Assembly (NCBI GenBank): GCA_902488835.1 | Contig: CABTXQ010000023.1 | Coordinates: 1 to 18,762 of the forward strand | Direction of reading: 5' to 3' | DNA from: an uncultured Ileibacterium sp. | Lineage (GTDB): Bacteria; Bacillota; Clostridia; Peptostreptococcales; Anaerovoracaceae | Length of the DNA stretch: 18,762 nt | Shown here: positions 6,995-14,624 of the stretch, in pieces | Layout of the letters: each line of letters opens with the position of its first letter | Position numbering within the stretch: position 1 is the first letter of the stretch | Program-made: the position numbers and the translations under genes | The notes under the pieces: generated by a model | Database searches by the model: none | Seen by the model: the letters and a program-made list of their open reading frames with translations, nothing else | Told to the model about the DNA's origin: nothing

Positions 6995-8077
6995 ATGAAA
7001 ATTAAATCAAATAAATTTATAATTTTTTTAATTGCAGCAATAAGCTTGACATTGTTGACATCATGTGGAAGTGGCGCTAAGGTCCCTAAAGATTTTAATT
7101 ATGATATGAGTAAGTATGTGAAGCTCCCTCCGTATGAGGGCCTCAAATACAAGAAGGTTACATCGGAAGTCACTAATGAGGACATCGATAAATATATAGA
7201 GAATGCGTTGATACAGGGAAAGAAAGTGGAATATGTAAAATCTGGTGAGATAGCGGAAGACAGCACTGTTAAGATGGATTACACAGGTAAAATTGACGGT
7301 AAAGAATTCAAGGGCGGCAGTGCAAAGAATGTCGAAATTAATATATCAAATAACAGTTTTATAGACGGTTTTTCATCTTCAATGGTAGGTCATAATGTTG
7401 GAGAGACTTTTGATATTAATGTTACATTCCCAAAAGATTATCAGAATAAGGACCTTGCAGGAAAAGATGCGATATTTACAATTGATGCGAAGGCTTTAGT
7501 AGTTGAGAAAGTGCCTGAGTTTGACGATGAATTTGTAAAAGCAAATTCGAAATTTAAGACGACAGAAGAGTATAAGGAGAATGTAAGAAAGCTTATCAAG
7601 AATGATAAGGATGCTCAATCTATGGCGAACAACAAGCAGCAGGTTTTCATCCAAATTCTCGAAGGAGCTGTTATAAAAAAATATCCAAAGAAAGAATTAG
7701 AAGCTGAGAAGAAGATGCTGATTGATAGTATCAAGAACTCTGCAAAAGCATCCGGTGTAAAGTACGAAGATTATCTTAAGAGCATGGGCATGACTGAAAA
7801 AGATATTGAAAAACGTGCTGCTGATCAGGCAAAGATAAACATCAAAGACAAGATGGTAGTGTATGCTCTTGCAGATAAATTGAATATAAAGCTTGATAAA
7901 TCAGAATATAATAAGGCGCTTGAGAAGATGCTCAAGAATGCAGGATATACCAAGAAAAGTTATAAGAAATTATCAGGACAGTCCATAGAAGAATATGCAA
8001 ATAAGAACAACCTATACATAGGAATTCTATATGACAAGGTCATGGACGAAGTCATGAAAAAAGCCGTTTCTGAGTAG
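6995..8077 (+). CDS. Lipoprotein with trigger-factor-like FKBP peptidyl-prolyl isomerase domain
   Basis: This 360-residue protein starts with a lipoprotein signal: lysines at 2, 4 and 7, a hydrophobic core at 8-21, and the lipobox LTSC with Cys24. It should be anchored to the outer face of the cell membrane. Residues about 91-170 form an FKBP-type PPIase domain like that of trigger factor (VKMDYTGKIDG, then IDGF, VGETFDINVTFP and the closing AIFTIDAKALVV). Residues about 175-355 are helical and lysine-rich, like the trigger factor C-terminal chaperone arms. The ribosome-binding N-terminal domain of true trigger factor is absent and replaced by the signal. It probably helps secreted proteins fold, the role PrsA has in other Gram-positives; that is inference. 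GAGGG at 6986-6990 serves the ATG. nrdR follows by 23 bases. Confidence 0.88.
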   Translation: MKIKSNKFIIFLIAAISLTLLTSCGSGAKVPKDFNYDMSKYVKLPPYEGLKYKKVTSEVTNEDIDKYIENALIQGKKVEYVKSGEIAEDSTVKMDYTGKIDGKEFKGGSAKNVEINISNNSFIDGFSSSMVGHNVGETFDINVTFPKDYQNKDLAGKDAIFTIDAKALVVEKVPEFDDEFVKANSKFKTTEEYKENVRKLIKNDKDAQSMANNKQQVFIQILEGAVIKKYPKKELEAEKKMLIDSIKNSAKASGVKYEDYLKSMGMTEKDIEKRAADQAKINIKDKMVVYALADKLNIKLDKSEYNKALEKMLKNAGYTKKSYKKLSGQSIEEYANKNNLYIGILYDKVMDEVMKKAVSE

Positions 8078-8100
8078 TATATTGGGGAGGAATACATTTA

Positions 8101-8619
8101 ATGAGATGCCCATATTGCAATAATCCGGATACTAAGGTAGTTGACTCAAGACCGGTAGAGGAAGGACTCGCAATAAGAAGAAGAAGAGAATGCGAGAAAT
8201 GTCACAAAAGATTTACAACTTTTGAAAAAATAGAGAACACACTCCTTGTCGTAATAAAAAGTGATGGAAGCAAGGAGAGTTTTGACAGAAATAAGATAAT
8301 AAACGGACTTCTTAAGGCTTGTGAAAAGACTAAAATTGGATATGCAGATGTTGAGAAAATTGCCGATAATATAGAACGCGGTCTTAACAACACAATGGAG
8401 AAAGAAATAGATAGCAAGATGATCGGTGCTCTTATAATGGATGAGCTAAAAAAACTTGATCAGGTTGCATATGTGAGATTCGCATCGGTATATCATAAGT
8501 TTACAGATATAGATACCTTTGTAGAAGAGATCAACAAGCTCCTCGAACAGGAAGATGACGGAGCAAAGGCTGCAAAGGTATATGTAAAAGAAAGCCTTGA
8601 TGACCTAAAAGGTGAATGA
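8101..8619 (+). CDS. nrdR: Transcriptional repressor NrdR
   Basis: NrdR represses ribonucleotide reductase genes when dATP/ATP signal ample deoxynucleotides. This 172-residue protein has the N-terminal zinc ribbon with Cys3, Cys6, Cys31 and Cys34 and the arginine-rich RRRREC stretch. An ATP-cone follows at about residues 49-139 (VVIKSDGSKESFDRNKI through VAYVRFASVY). The tail after 140 is slightly longer than in the usual 150-160-residue family members. GGGGAGG at 8084-8090 is ten bases before the ATG. It sits between the PPIase lipoprotein and cmk, and its last bases touch the start region of cmk. No nrd gene or convincing NrdR box is present in the window, so its targets lie elsewhere. Pairing with cmk groups two nucleotide-metabolism functions. 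Confidence 0.97.
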   Translation: MRCPYCNNPDTKVVDSRPVEEGLAIRRRRECEKCHKRFTTFEKIENTLLVVIKSDGSKESFDRNKIINGLLKACEKTKIGYADVEKIADNIERGLNNTMEKEIDSKMIGALIMDELKKLDQVAYVRFASVYHKFTDIDTFVEEINKLLEQEDDGAKAAKVYVKESLDDLKGE

Positions 8620-8621
8620 TA

Positions 8622-9323
8622 ATGAGCGAATTATTCAGAATAGCAATTGACGGACCTTCCGGATCGGGTAAAAGTACTATTGCAAAGCTTATAGCAGACA
8701 AACTCAAAATGACATATGTTGATACGGGTGCTATGTATAGGGCTATTGCATACAAACTCAAGCAAGAAATACCATATATAACGGATATAAATCTTAATAC
8801 AATCAAAGGCAAAGAAGAATATCGATTGATAGAGAAGATTATTAAAGATACCGACATAGACATGAGCGAAGGATGTATTAGAATCGATAATGTAACAGTT
8901 GGTGATGAGATAAGAACACCGGAGATATCGATGCTCGCTTCAGGGATTTCAAAACTTTCCATCATAAGAGAATTCTTAGGTGAAATACAGAGAAGAATTG
9001 CAGCCGGAAGTAATGTTGTCATGGATGGAAGAGATATAGGTACGAATATAATTAAGGATGCTGAACTAAAGATTTATCTAACAGCATCACCTGAAGTAAG
9101 AGCGATGAGGAGGGTAAGACAGTTATCCGAGCAGGGCAAGTCAATTGAATACGAAGAGACTCTCAAGGATATAATTTATAGAGATAATCAGGACCAGACG
9201 AGGGAATTAAATCCACTTATGAAGGCAAAGGATGCTGTTATAATAGACACATCAGATATGGACATAGGAGAGGTTGTAAATTTAATAATTGAAAAAGCTT
9301 CAGAAAGAAATAAAAAGGCATGA
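8622..9323 (+). CDS. cmk: Cytidylate kinase
   Basis: Cmk phosphorylates CMP and dCMP with ATP, in pyrimidine salvage and recycling. The 233-residue protein opens with the P-loop GPSGSGKST at 11-19, then the VDTGAMYRA nucleotide-binding region. It carries MDGRDIGT at 134-141, a family hallmark, and ends with the RDNQDQTRELNPL segment typical of the lid and C-terminus. Two starts are possible. The ATG at 8616 overlaps the nrdR stop but is three bases from the AAAAGG at 8607-8612. The ATG at 8622 has normal spacing and gives MSELFRIAIDGP, so it is preferred. Either way it is translationally coupled to nrdR. The gene often precedes ispH or rpsA elsewhere; here it ends its unit, with a terminator that includes the stop codon. 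Confidence 0.96.
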   Translation: MSELFRIAIDGPSGSGKSTIAKLIADKLKMTYVDTGAMYRAIAYKLKQEIPYITDINLNTIKGKEEYRLIEKIIKDTDIDMSEGCIRIDNVTVGDEIRTPEISMLASGISKLSIIREFLGEIQRRIAAGSNVVMDGRDIGTNIIKDAELKIYLTASPEVRAMRRVRQLSEQGKSIEYEETLKDIIYRDNQDQTRELNPLMKAKDAVIIDTSDMDIGEVVNLIIEKASERNKKA

Positions 9324-9345
9324 CTTTGTAGAAAGCATGCCTTTT
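9313..9345 (+). terminator. Intrinsic terminator overlapping the cmk stop
   Basis: AAAAGGCATG (9313-9322) pairs exactly with CATGCCTTTT (9336-9345). CTTT/AAAG continues the stem past a bulged A. The cmk stop codon (9321-9323) lies in the stem, so a ribosome finishing cmk would cover the left arm. The T-tract is short (TTTTATT). Confidence 0.8.
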
Positions 9346-9384
9346 ATTGTACGTCTTCGGTTAGGATATATATGGTAATGAGGG

Positions 9385-9390
9385 TATAAT
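9385..9390 (+). promoter_or_regulatory. -10 element of the radC promoter
   Basis: A perfect TATAAT lies 28 bases before the radC ATG. The best -35 is TTAGGA (9361-9366, 18-base spacer), only three of six, so the promoter is probable but weakly defined. It lies after the cmk terminator, as a separate transcript would need. Confidence 0.5.
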
Positions 9391-9418
9391 TACAGAGAAT
9401 AATATATCAGAGGTGATT

Positions 9419-10096
9419 ATGCAGATAAAGGATTTACCACAGAATGAAAGGCCGGAAGAGAAGCTTATATATAGCGGTGCAAAGAGTCTCAGTTCTTCTG
9501 AGCTACTTGCACTTATTATTCGTACAGGTAGCAGGGAGAAGAGTGCAGTCCAGCTTGCAGAGGATATTTTGGCATATGCTAATAACGAGGTGGGCGGAAT
9601 AAATAATATAGAGGTAAATGAACTCCAGAATATTACAGGAATTGGGGTTGCTAAGGCTTGCTCTGTAGCAGCTACAATTGAACTTGCGAAGAGAATGTCA
9701 GTCGGAAAAAGAGATGGCCGAAAAACAGTAAGAAGTGCATCCGATGCTTCAGAACTTCTTATGAGCAAGTTAAGATATGAAAAAAAAGAACATCTAATAA
9801 TGTTGATATTAAATACAAAATGTGAAGTTGAAGCAGAGATAACAGTTTCAATCGGAGCTCTCGATCATACGATTATGCACCCTAGAGAAATTCTTGGCAA
9901 GGCATTAAAGAGAAGTGCAGCAGCAATATTGATAGCACATAATCATCCGAGTGGTGATCCTACACCTAGTAGAGATGATATAGAAGCTACAAATAAATTA
10001 ATCAAAGCGGCTGAAATAGTGGGAATAAAAGTCCTCGACCATATAATAATCGGGGACGGTAAGTTCATAAGTATGAAAGGAGAGCAGCTTATATAG
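9419..10096 (+). CDS. radC: RadC-family DNA repair/JAB-domain protein
   Basis: This 225-residue RadC-type protein has an N-terminal helical part with a helix-hairpin-helix near residues 70-95 (NITGIGVAKA), which suggests DNA binding. A C-terminal JAB/MPN metalloprotease-like domain follows. The zinc motif is intact: HNHPSGDPTPSRDD with His174, His176 and Asp187, plus an upstream LILNTKCEV strand. The family is widespread and its exact repair role is unsettled; the name comes from radiation sensitivity first assigned in E. coli and later questioned. AGAGGTGA at 9409-9416 is five bases before the ATG at 9419. The GTG at 9413 lies inside this site and is rejected as start. The stop codon abuts the recN stop on the other strand with no base between, and neither gene has a terminator there. 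Confidence 0.95.
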   Translation: MQIKDLPQNERPEEKLIYSGAKSLSSSELLALIIRTGSREKSAVQLAEDILAYANNEVGGINNIEVNELQNITGIGVAKACSVAATIELAKRMSVGKRDGRKTVRSASDASELLMSKLRYEKKEHLIMLILNTKCEVEAEITVSIGALDHTIMHPREILGKALKRSAAAILIAHNHPSGDPTPSRDDIEATNKLIKAAEIVGIKVLDHIIIGDGKFISMKGEQLI

Positions 10097-11719
10097 TTAT
10101 GATATTGAGGCGATAAGATCCCTTGCCATTCTTAAACCAGGTTCACTTTCATCATTTCCGCTAATCATTGCTGCAATATTTTTAAGAATATCATCACCGT
10201 GAAGCTCTTCTATGGTTGTATAAGTCCTATCCTTCATTACCTCCTTTGATATTCGGTAAGAATGTTTACCATATGCTGCTATCTGTGGAAGGTGCGTTAT
10301 ACAGATGACCTGGTGATGATCTGCAATTTCTTTTAACTTCTTTCCGACAACTAGAGCAGATTTTCCACCTATTCCAGTATCTATTTCGTCAAATATCATG
10401 GTTGGAACCTTGTACTTATCTCCGATGACGTGTTTGAATGAAAGCATTATTCTGGATATTTCACCACCCGATGCAATCTTTGAAAGAGGCATCAATGGCT
10501 CACCCGGGTTTGTAGAAATTAAAAATTCGACATCATCAAAACCAAGACTACCAATCAGATCATTTCTTTTGAAATTTATTTTAAATTCAGAATTGGCGAA
10601 ATTCAGGTCTATGAGTTCAGAGCTGATTTCTTGTTCAAGCTTTTTGCCATATTCTTTCCTTATTTTGCTTACGATCTGAGCTGATGTCTCTAGTTCTTCC
10701 TCTTTAGATTGTAAATCTTTATAGTATTCAGCCTTGATATATTCAAAATCTGTCAACTTATTAAGCTTTTTTTCAAGATCTTCTTTGTACTTGATAATTT
10801 CAGGAACCTTCATATTGTATTTTCTAATGGCATCTTCAATTTGACTCAGACGTTCCTGTGCCGAATTAAGTTCATCCTCCGAGTAATATAGGGAATCCTT
10901 AACAGAGAGAAGAGTGGATGAAGCATCTTCGAGTTCGTAATATGAATTCTCGAGTGTTGTTGAAATTTGTGAAAGATCATCGCTCAAGTAGGAAATTTCT
11001 TTCATCAAATCAACAGCCTTTCCTATTGCAGAAAGGACTGAAGGTTCAGCTTCATGAAGTGAAGAATAAGTTTCATTTATTGACGAGAATATCTTTTCGC
11101 TATTTTTCATCAATTCTATAGATTCCCTTAAATCTTCATCCTCACCCGGCTTTAAGTTGAGTTTAGCTATATATTCATATTCAAATTGATAATAATTTTG
11201 CTGTCTTTTGCTTTCATTTTCTTCATTAAGAAGGTCATCATATCTTTTCTTTGATTTGCGATATTCATTGTAGGCAATTCCCAGCTTATCAAGCTCACTA
11301 GATATATTTGATGAAATATATTCGTCAAGCATGAAGATATGTGAGTCGGGATTTAGTATCTTTTGATTGTCATACTGGCCGTGGACATCAACAAGGTTAT
11401 AGCAGTAATTCTTAAGTTCATTCAAAGTGATAAGCCTTCCATTAAGCTTAGATGTGCTTTTCCCTGAAGCGAGAAGTTCTCTTGATATTATTACTTCCTC
11501 ATCTTCGTTATTCCTTGCAAGTATCTGAATTAATGCTTTCTCACATTCAGTTCTAACCATGGAAATATCGGCACGACCACCAAGAGCCATATTTATTGCT
11601 TCAATGAGAACGGATTTACCGGCACCGCTTTCTCCGGTTATCACATTTAGAGGGGAGTGAAAATCAACCTCAAGATGTTCGATTGTAGCAAAATTATCTA
11701 TAATAATTTTTTCAATCAT
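10097..11719 (-). CDS. recN: DNA repair protein RecN
   Basis: RecN is an SMC-like ATPase that gathers at double-strand breaks and aids recombination. At 540 residues it is near the usual 550-570. The N-terminal half-ATPase has Walker A GESGAGKS at 29-36, where the more common form is GETGAGKS. Long coiled-coil stretches fill about 150-350. The C-terminal half has the ABC signature SGGEISR at 417-423 and Walker B FDEIDTGIGG from residue 443. GGAG (complement of 11726-11729) is six bases before the ATG. It follows argR by 15 bases, the arrangement known from Bacillus and Clostridia, and is probably co-transcribed with it. No SOS box lies in front of either gene. Its 3' end meets radC tail to tail. 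Confidence 0.97.
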   Translation of the reverse strand: MIEKIIIDNFATIEHLEVDFHSPLNVITGESGAGKSVLIEAINMALGGRADISMVRTECEKALIQILARNNEDEEVIISRELLASGKSTSKLNGRLITLNELKNYCYNLVDVHGQYDNQKILNPDSHIFMLDEYISSNISSELDKLGIAYNEYRKSKKRYDDLLNEENESKRQQNYYQFEYEYIAKLNLKPGEDEDLRESIELMKNSEKIFSSINETYSSLHEAEPSVLSAIGKAVDLMKEISYLSDDLSQISTTLENSYYELEDASSTLLSVKDSLYYSEDELNSAQERLSQIEDAIRKYNMKVPEIIKYKEDLEKKLNKLTDFEYIKAEYYKDLQSKEEELETSAQIVSKIRKEYGKKLEQEISSELIDLNFANSEFKINFKRNDLIGSLGFDDVEFLISTNPGEPLMPLSKIASGGEISRIMLSFKHVIGDKYKVPTMIFDEIDTGIGGKSALVVGKKLKEIADHHQVICITHLPQIAAYGKHSYRISKEVMKDRTYTTIEELHGDDILKNIAAMISGNDESEPGLRMARDLIASIS

Positions 11720-11734
11720 TGTATTCTCCAGAAA

Positions 11735-12187
11735 TTAAGATTTAATCATTTTATCAAAGATCTTTACTATATCAGGAACATACTCATCATCTTCTATAAC
11801 AAGAAGAAGAGTGTTATCACCTGCAACAGAACCGACAATGTGCTTTATGTTCATGCAGTCAATTGCTTCCGCTGCAGCATTCCCGCATCCGGATAGGGTC
11901 TTAACAATTATGATATTCTTCGCACTATTATATGATACTATTGTGTCTCGAAATATTCTGATAAATCTTTTGGAAATTGAAGTTTCAATCGAAGAAGGTC
12001 TGGCATAACGCTTTATGCCATTTTCATCAGTCCGTTTTACGAGCTGAAGCTCTTTAATATCTCTCGAAACGGTAGCCTGAGTCGCACTGTATCCGAGTTC
12101 ATTAAGACGGCGTATCAACTGTTCTTGAGTTTCAATTACTTCATCTTCAATTAGCCGGATTATCTCGGTCTGCCTTGAATAACGCAT
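11735..12187 (-). CDS. argR: Arginine repressor ArgR/AhrC family
   Basis: ArgR-family proteins are hexameric arginine-responsive regulators. The 150-residue protein has the winged helix-turn-helix in residues 1-70 (recognition helix around ATQATVSRDIKEL, 35-47) and the oligomerisation and arginine-binding domain from about 75. The pocket motif reads GDNT at 123-126 where most homologues have GDDT, so one of the paired aspartates that hold arginine is Asn. Also, the LSGCGNA loop replaces the more usual TxPGxA. Both are worth checking before assuming normal arginine response. AAAGGTGG (complement of 12195-12202) is seven bases before the ATG. A promoter with an extended -10 lies upstream. No arginine biosynthesis gene is in the window. 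Its fixed neighbour is recN. Confidence 0.95.
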   Translation of the reverse strand: MRYSRQTEIIRLIEDEVIETQEQLIRRLNELGYSATQATVSRDIKELQLVKRTDENGIKRYARPSSIETSISKRFIRIFRDTIVSYNSAKNIIIVKTLSGCGNAAAEAIDCMNIKHIVGSVAGDNTLLLVIEDDEYVPDIVKIFDKMIKS

Positions 12188-12214
12188 TAAGATACCACCT
12201 TTACAATTAAAAAC

Positions 12215-12224
12215 AAAAATTTTT
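12215..12224. promoter_or_regulatory. AT palindrome in the argR leader, possible ARG-box-like site
   Basis: AAAAATTTTT is a perfect 10-bp palindrome between the argR -10 and its RBS. On the minus strand it is preceded by TTG, giving a partial likeness to the ArgR operator (TGAAT-ATTCA type). AT-richness makes chance likely. Confidence 0.2.
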
Positions 12225-12231
12225 CAATATC

Positions 12232-12240
12232 ATTATAGCA
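12232..12240 (-). promoter_or_regulatory. Extended -10 promoter for argR-recN
   Basis: On the minus strand the sequence reads TGCTATAAT (complement of 12240-12232), a perfect TGN-TATAAT extended -10. TTATCG 17 bases upstream is a poor -35, which an extended -10 can tolerate. The ATG lies 44 bases downstream. Confidence 0.6.
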
Positions 12241-12313
12241 CAGTATATTTCAGGCGATAAACAATAAGGTCCAAAATAGTTCTCTTTTTTACTAAAATGG
12301 TATTCGGTTCATG

Positions 12314-12322
12314 TGGTATAAT
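12314..12322 (+). promoter_or_regulatory. Extended -10 promoter for the ruv-queA-tgt unit
   Basis: TGGTATAAT at 12314-12322 is a perfect extended -10. No good -35 is seen. Transcription would begin near 12329, 35 bases before the ruvC ATG. It is divergent from the argR promoter, with about 74 bases between the two -10 hexamers. Confidence 0.6.
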
Positions 12323-12363
12323 TAATAAATATTTGATTTAATTAGATTAGCTTGGAGTTAGAT

Positions 12364-12879
12364 ATGCGAATACTAGGAATTGACCCAGGATATGCTCTTA
12401 TGGGTTGGAGTATTGTTGATTACAAGAAGAATAAGTTTTCTCTGATAAAATTCGGATGTATAGATACACCTGCAGGAATGCCCATGCCCATGAGACTTTC
12501 GGAGATTTACAAGGGAATAAATGATGTAATTGATGAGTATGGACCTGACGTAGCATCAATTGAGGAACTGTATTTTCAGAACAATGCAAAGACTGCGATT
12601 TATGTAGGTCAAGCAAGAGGGGTTGCGATACTCGCATGCTATAATCATGGACTTGAGATAAATGAATATACGCCACTTCAAATTAAGCAGAGTGTGAGTG
12701 GATACGGAAATGCCGATAAGAAGCAAGTACAGGAGATGGTAAAAATAATACTTCATCTAGATAAAATTCCAAAACCTGACGATGCTGCTGATGCAGTTGC
12801 TGCTGCAATTTGCTGTGGAAATCAGGCAGGCGGTTCACTAAAGAAAAAAGTAGAACTCGCTTATAAAAAACAAAGATAG
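12364..12879 (+). CDS. ruvC: Holliday junction endonuclease RuvC
   Basis: RuvC resolves Holliday junctions by paired nicks after RuvAB branch migration. The 171-residue protein has the RNase H-like fold motifs and the four acidic residues: Asp7 in ILGIDPG, Glu67 in SIEELYF, and Asp140/Asp143 in DDAADA. The basic QARGVAI helix and the KQSVSGYGNADKKQV segment are also typical. The frame opens at a TTG (12352), but this TTG is part of TTGGAG, whose GGAG (12354-12357) is six bases before the ATG at 12364, so 12364 is the start. It leads a unit with ruvA 18 bases later. All three ruv genes together are common in Clostridia; Bacillus lacks ruvC and uses RecU. Confidence 0.97.
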   Translation: MRILGIDPGYALMGWSIVDYKKNKFSLIKFGCIDTPAGMPMPMRLSEIYKGINDVIDEYGPDVASIEELYFQNNAKTAIYVGQARGVAILACYNHGLEINEYTPLQIKQSVSGYGNADKKQVQEMVKIILHLDKIPKPDDAADAVAAAICCGNQAGGSLKKKVELAYKKQR

Positions 12880-12897
12880 GTCACTTCGGAGGAAAAG

Positions 12898-13509
12898 ATG
12901 ATAAGATTCATTAGAGGGGAATACTTGTACTACGATGGCGAAGCCGTAATAATTGATACCCCGGGAGGAATAGGATATAGAGTGTTTGTGCCGGAAACTT
13001 CACCTTTACTTAATAAAAAAGAAGGCGATGCAGTTATGATAAACACTTTTTTGCAGGTCAAAGAAGACGGAATGCAGCTTTATGGATTTCCTGATATTGA
13101 AAGTCTTGAACTTTTTGAAAAACTGATTACAGTCAAAGGTGTCGGACCTAAGGCAGGATTATCAATAATGTCACTTGCTGAATGTGATGTAATTAAGCAA
13201 TATATAGTTGCAAAGGACGCATCATTTATTTCAAGAGCTTCAGGTATAGGTAAAAAAATCGCAGAAAGAGTTATTCTTGAACTCTGCGATAAGCTCGATG
13301 TTACAAATATGGATATGAAAGCAGCAGGAGGGATAGATTCTGGTATTAACTCAATTGGAATAGAGAGTTCTGAAAGAGAGGAAGCAGTCATAGCTCTTAC
13401 TACCCTCGGATACTCCAAGGCTGAGGCTAAGGATGCTATAATAAAAGTAAAAGAAGAAGGCCTTACTGCTGAAGAATATGTAAAGAATGCCTTGAGATAT
13501 TTAATGTGA
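12898..13509 (+). CDS. ruvA: Holliday junction branch migration protein RuvA
   Basis: RuvA binds four-way junctions as a tetramer and loads the RuvB motor. At 203 residues it has the normal length. The N-terminal OB-fold spans about 1-62 (IRGEYLYYDGEAVIIDTPGGIGY). Two helix-hairpin-helix motifs follow, with cores VKGVGPKAG at 79-87 and SGIGKKIAER from residue 115. The flexible linker is around 140-155. The C-terminal RuvB-binding domain has the typical EAVIALTTLGYSKAEA. GGAGG at 12888-12892 is five bases before the ATG. It is 18 bases after ruvC and 29 before ruvB. Confidence 0.97.
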   Translation: MIRFIRGEYLYYDGEAVIIDTPGGIGYRVFVPETSPLLNKKEGDAVMINTFLQVKEDGMQLYGFPDIESLELFEKLITVKGVGPKAGLSIMSLAECDVIKQYIVAKDASFISRASGIGKKIAERVILELCDKLDVTNMDMKAAGGIDSGINSIGIESSEREEAVIALTTLGYSKAEAKDAIIKVKEEGLTAEEYVKNALRYLM

Positions 13510-13538
13510 TCATTTATGGATAGGAGAAATGTATAAAG

Positions 13539-14612
13539 ATGTCGGATATTGTTACATCAACAAAACAGAGTCCATCGGACATAAATAATGAACTGACTTT
13601 GAGACCACAGTACCTTTCCGAGTACTGCGGTCAGAGTGCTACAAAGGACAATCTTTCAATATATATAGAGGCTGCCAGGATGAGAGATGAGTCACTTGAC
13701 CATGTGTTGTTCTACGGGCCTCCTGGACTTGGAAAGACAACACTTGCAGGAATTATAGCTAACGAGCTAGGCGTTGATATTAAGATTACTTCAGGACCTG
13801 CTATAACTAGAGCTGGAGACCTTGCAGCAATTCTAACAAATCTCGGTGAAAACGACGTATTATTCATTGATGAGATCCACAGGTTGAACAGGGCAGTTGA
13901 AGAGGTTCTGTATTCAGCGATGGAGGATTATGCTCTTGACATCGTTATCGGAAAGGGACCTGCAGCACGTTCACTAAGAATAGATCTTAATAAATTTACA
14001 TTGATAGGAGCTACAACGAGAGCAGGTAGTCTAAGTGCACCGCTAAGAGACAGGTTCGGAATAATTAGTAAATTTGATTTCTATACAATGGAAGAGCTTA
14101 GAGACATTCTATTCCGCTCATCAAAGGTTCTTGAAATAGATATAGACGATGAATCACTTACAGAGATTGCAAAGCGTTCACGTGGAACACCTCGTATAGG
14201 TAATAGGTTGCTCAAAAGAGTTAGGGATTTTAGCGATGTAATCTCAGATGGAAATATAGATATTGAAATTACGAATAAAGCGATGGAAGCACTTGGCGTT
14301 GATGAAAAAGGACTTGAGAAACTAGATAGAGATATATTAAGCACGATAATAAAGAGCTTTGATGGTGGACCCGTAGGTATCGAAACAATAGCATCCGCAA
14401 TAACAGAAGAAAAGGTTACACTTGAGGATGCGAATGAACCATATCTAATACAGGCTGAACTCATGTACAGAACGCAGAAGGGAAGAATGGTTACGAAAAA
14501 AGCCTATGAACATCTCGGACTTATGAGTTACTATGATGATAAAAGCTACAAACAAGATAATGAGAAGGATATGCAGATAAGAATAATGGGAGCGATGGAT
14601 CAGGACGATTGA
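13539..14612 (+). CDS. ruvB: Holliday junction branch migration helicase RuvB
   Basis: RuvB is the hexameric AAA+ ATPase that drives branch migration with RuvA. The 357-residue protein has Walker A GPPGLGKT at 60-67, Walker B DEIHR at 111-115, sensor 1 around LIGATTRAG, and the arginine-finger region APLRDRFG. A C-terminal winged-helix domain follows (near GGPVGIETIASA and GRMVTKKAYEHLG). The start has unusual spacing: GGAG at 13523-13526 is 12 bases before the ATG, and an out-of-frame ATG at 13529 lies between. A stop at 13521 excludes an upstream in-frame start. The N-terminal 20 residues are variable, and the C-terminal tail after about 332 is longer than typical. Confidence 0.97.
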   Translation: MSDIVTSTKQSPSDINNELTLRPQYLSEYCGQSATKDNLSIYIEAARMRDESLDHVLFYGPPGLGKTTLAGIIANELGVDIKITSGPAITRAGDLAAILTNLGENDVLFIDEIHRLNRAVEEVLYSAMEDYALDIVIGKGPAARSLRIDLNKFTLIGATTRAGSLSAPLRDRFGIISKFDFYTMEELRDILFRSSKVLEIDIDDESLTEIAKRSRGTPRIGNRLLKRVRDFSDVISDGNIDIEITNKAMEALGVDEKGLEKLDRDILSTIIKSFDGGPVGIETIASAITEEKVTLEDANEPYLIQAELMYRTQKGRMVTKKAYEHLGLMSYYDDKSYKQDNEKDMQIRIMGAMDQDD

Positions 14613-14624
14613 AGAGGTGAATAT

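Noticed and set aside
8531..9022. Long open frame (163 codons) on the minus strand under nrdR and cmk
   Set aside because: It lies opposite two certain genes, starts without a ribosome site, and its product has no recognisable domain.
12188..12363. LexA/SOS box between argR and ruvC
   Set aside because: No CGAAC-N4-GTTCG-type palindrome is present; only single half-like pieces such as ATTCGGTTC are seen.
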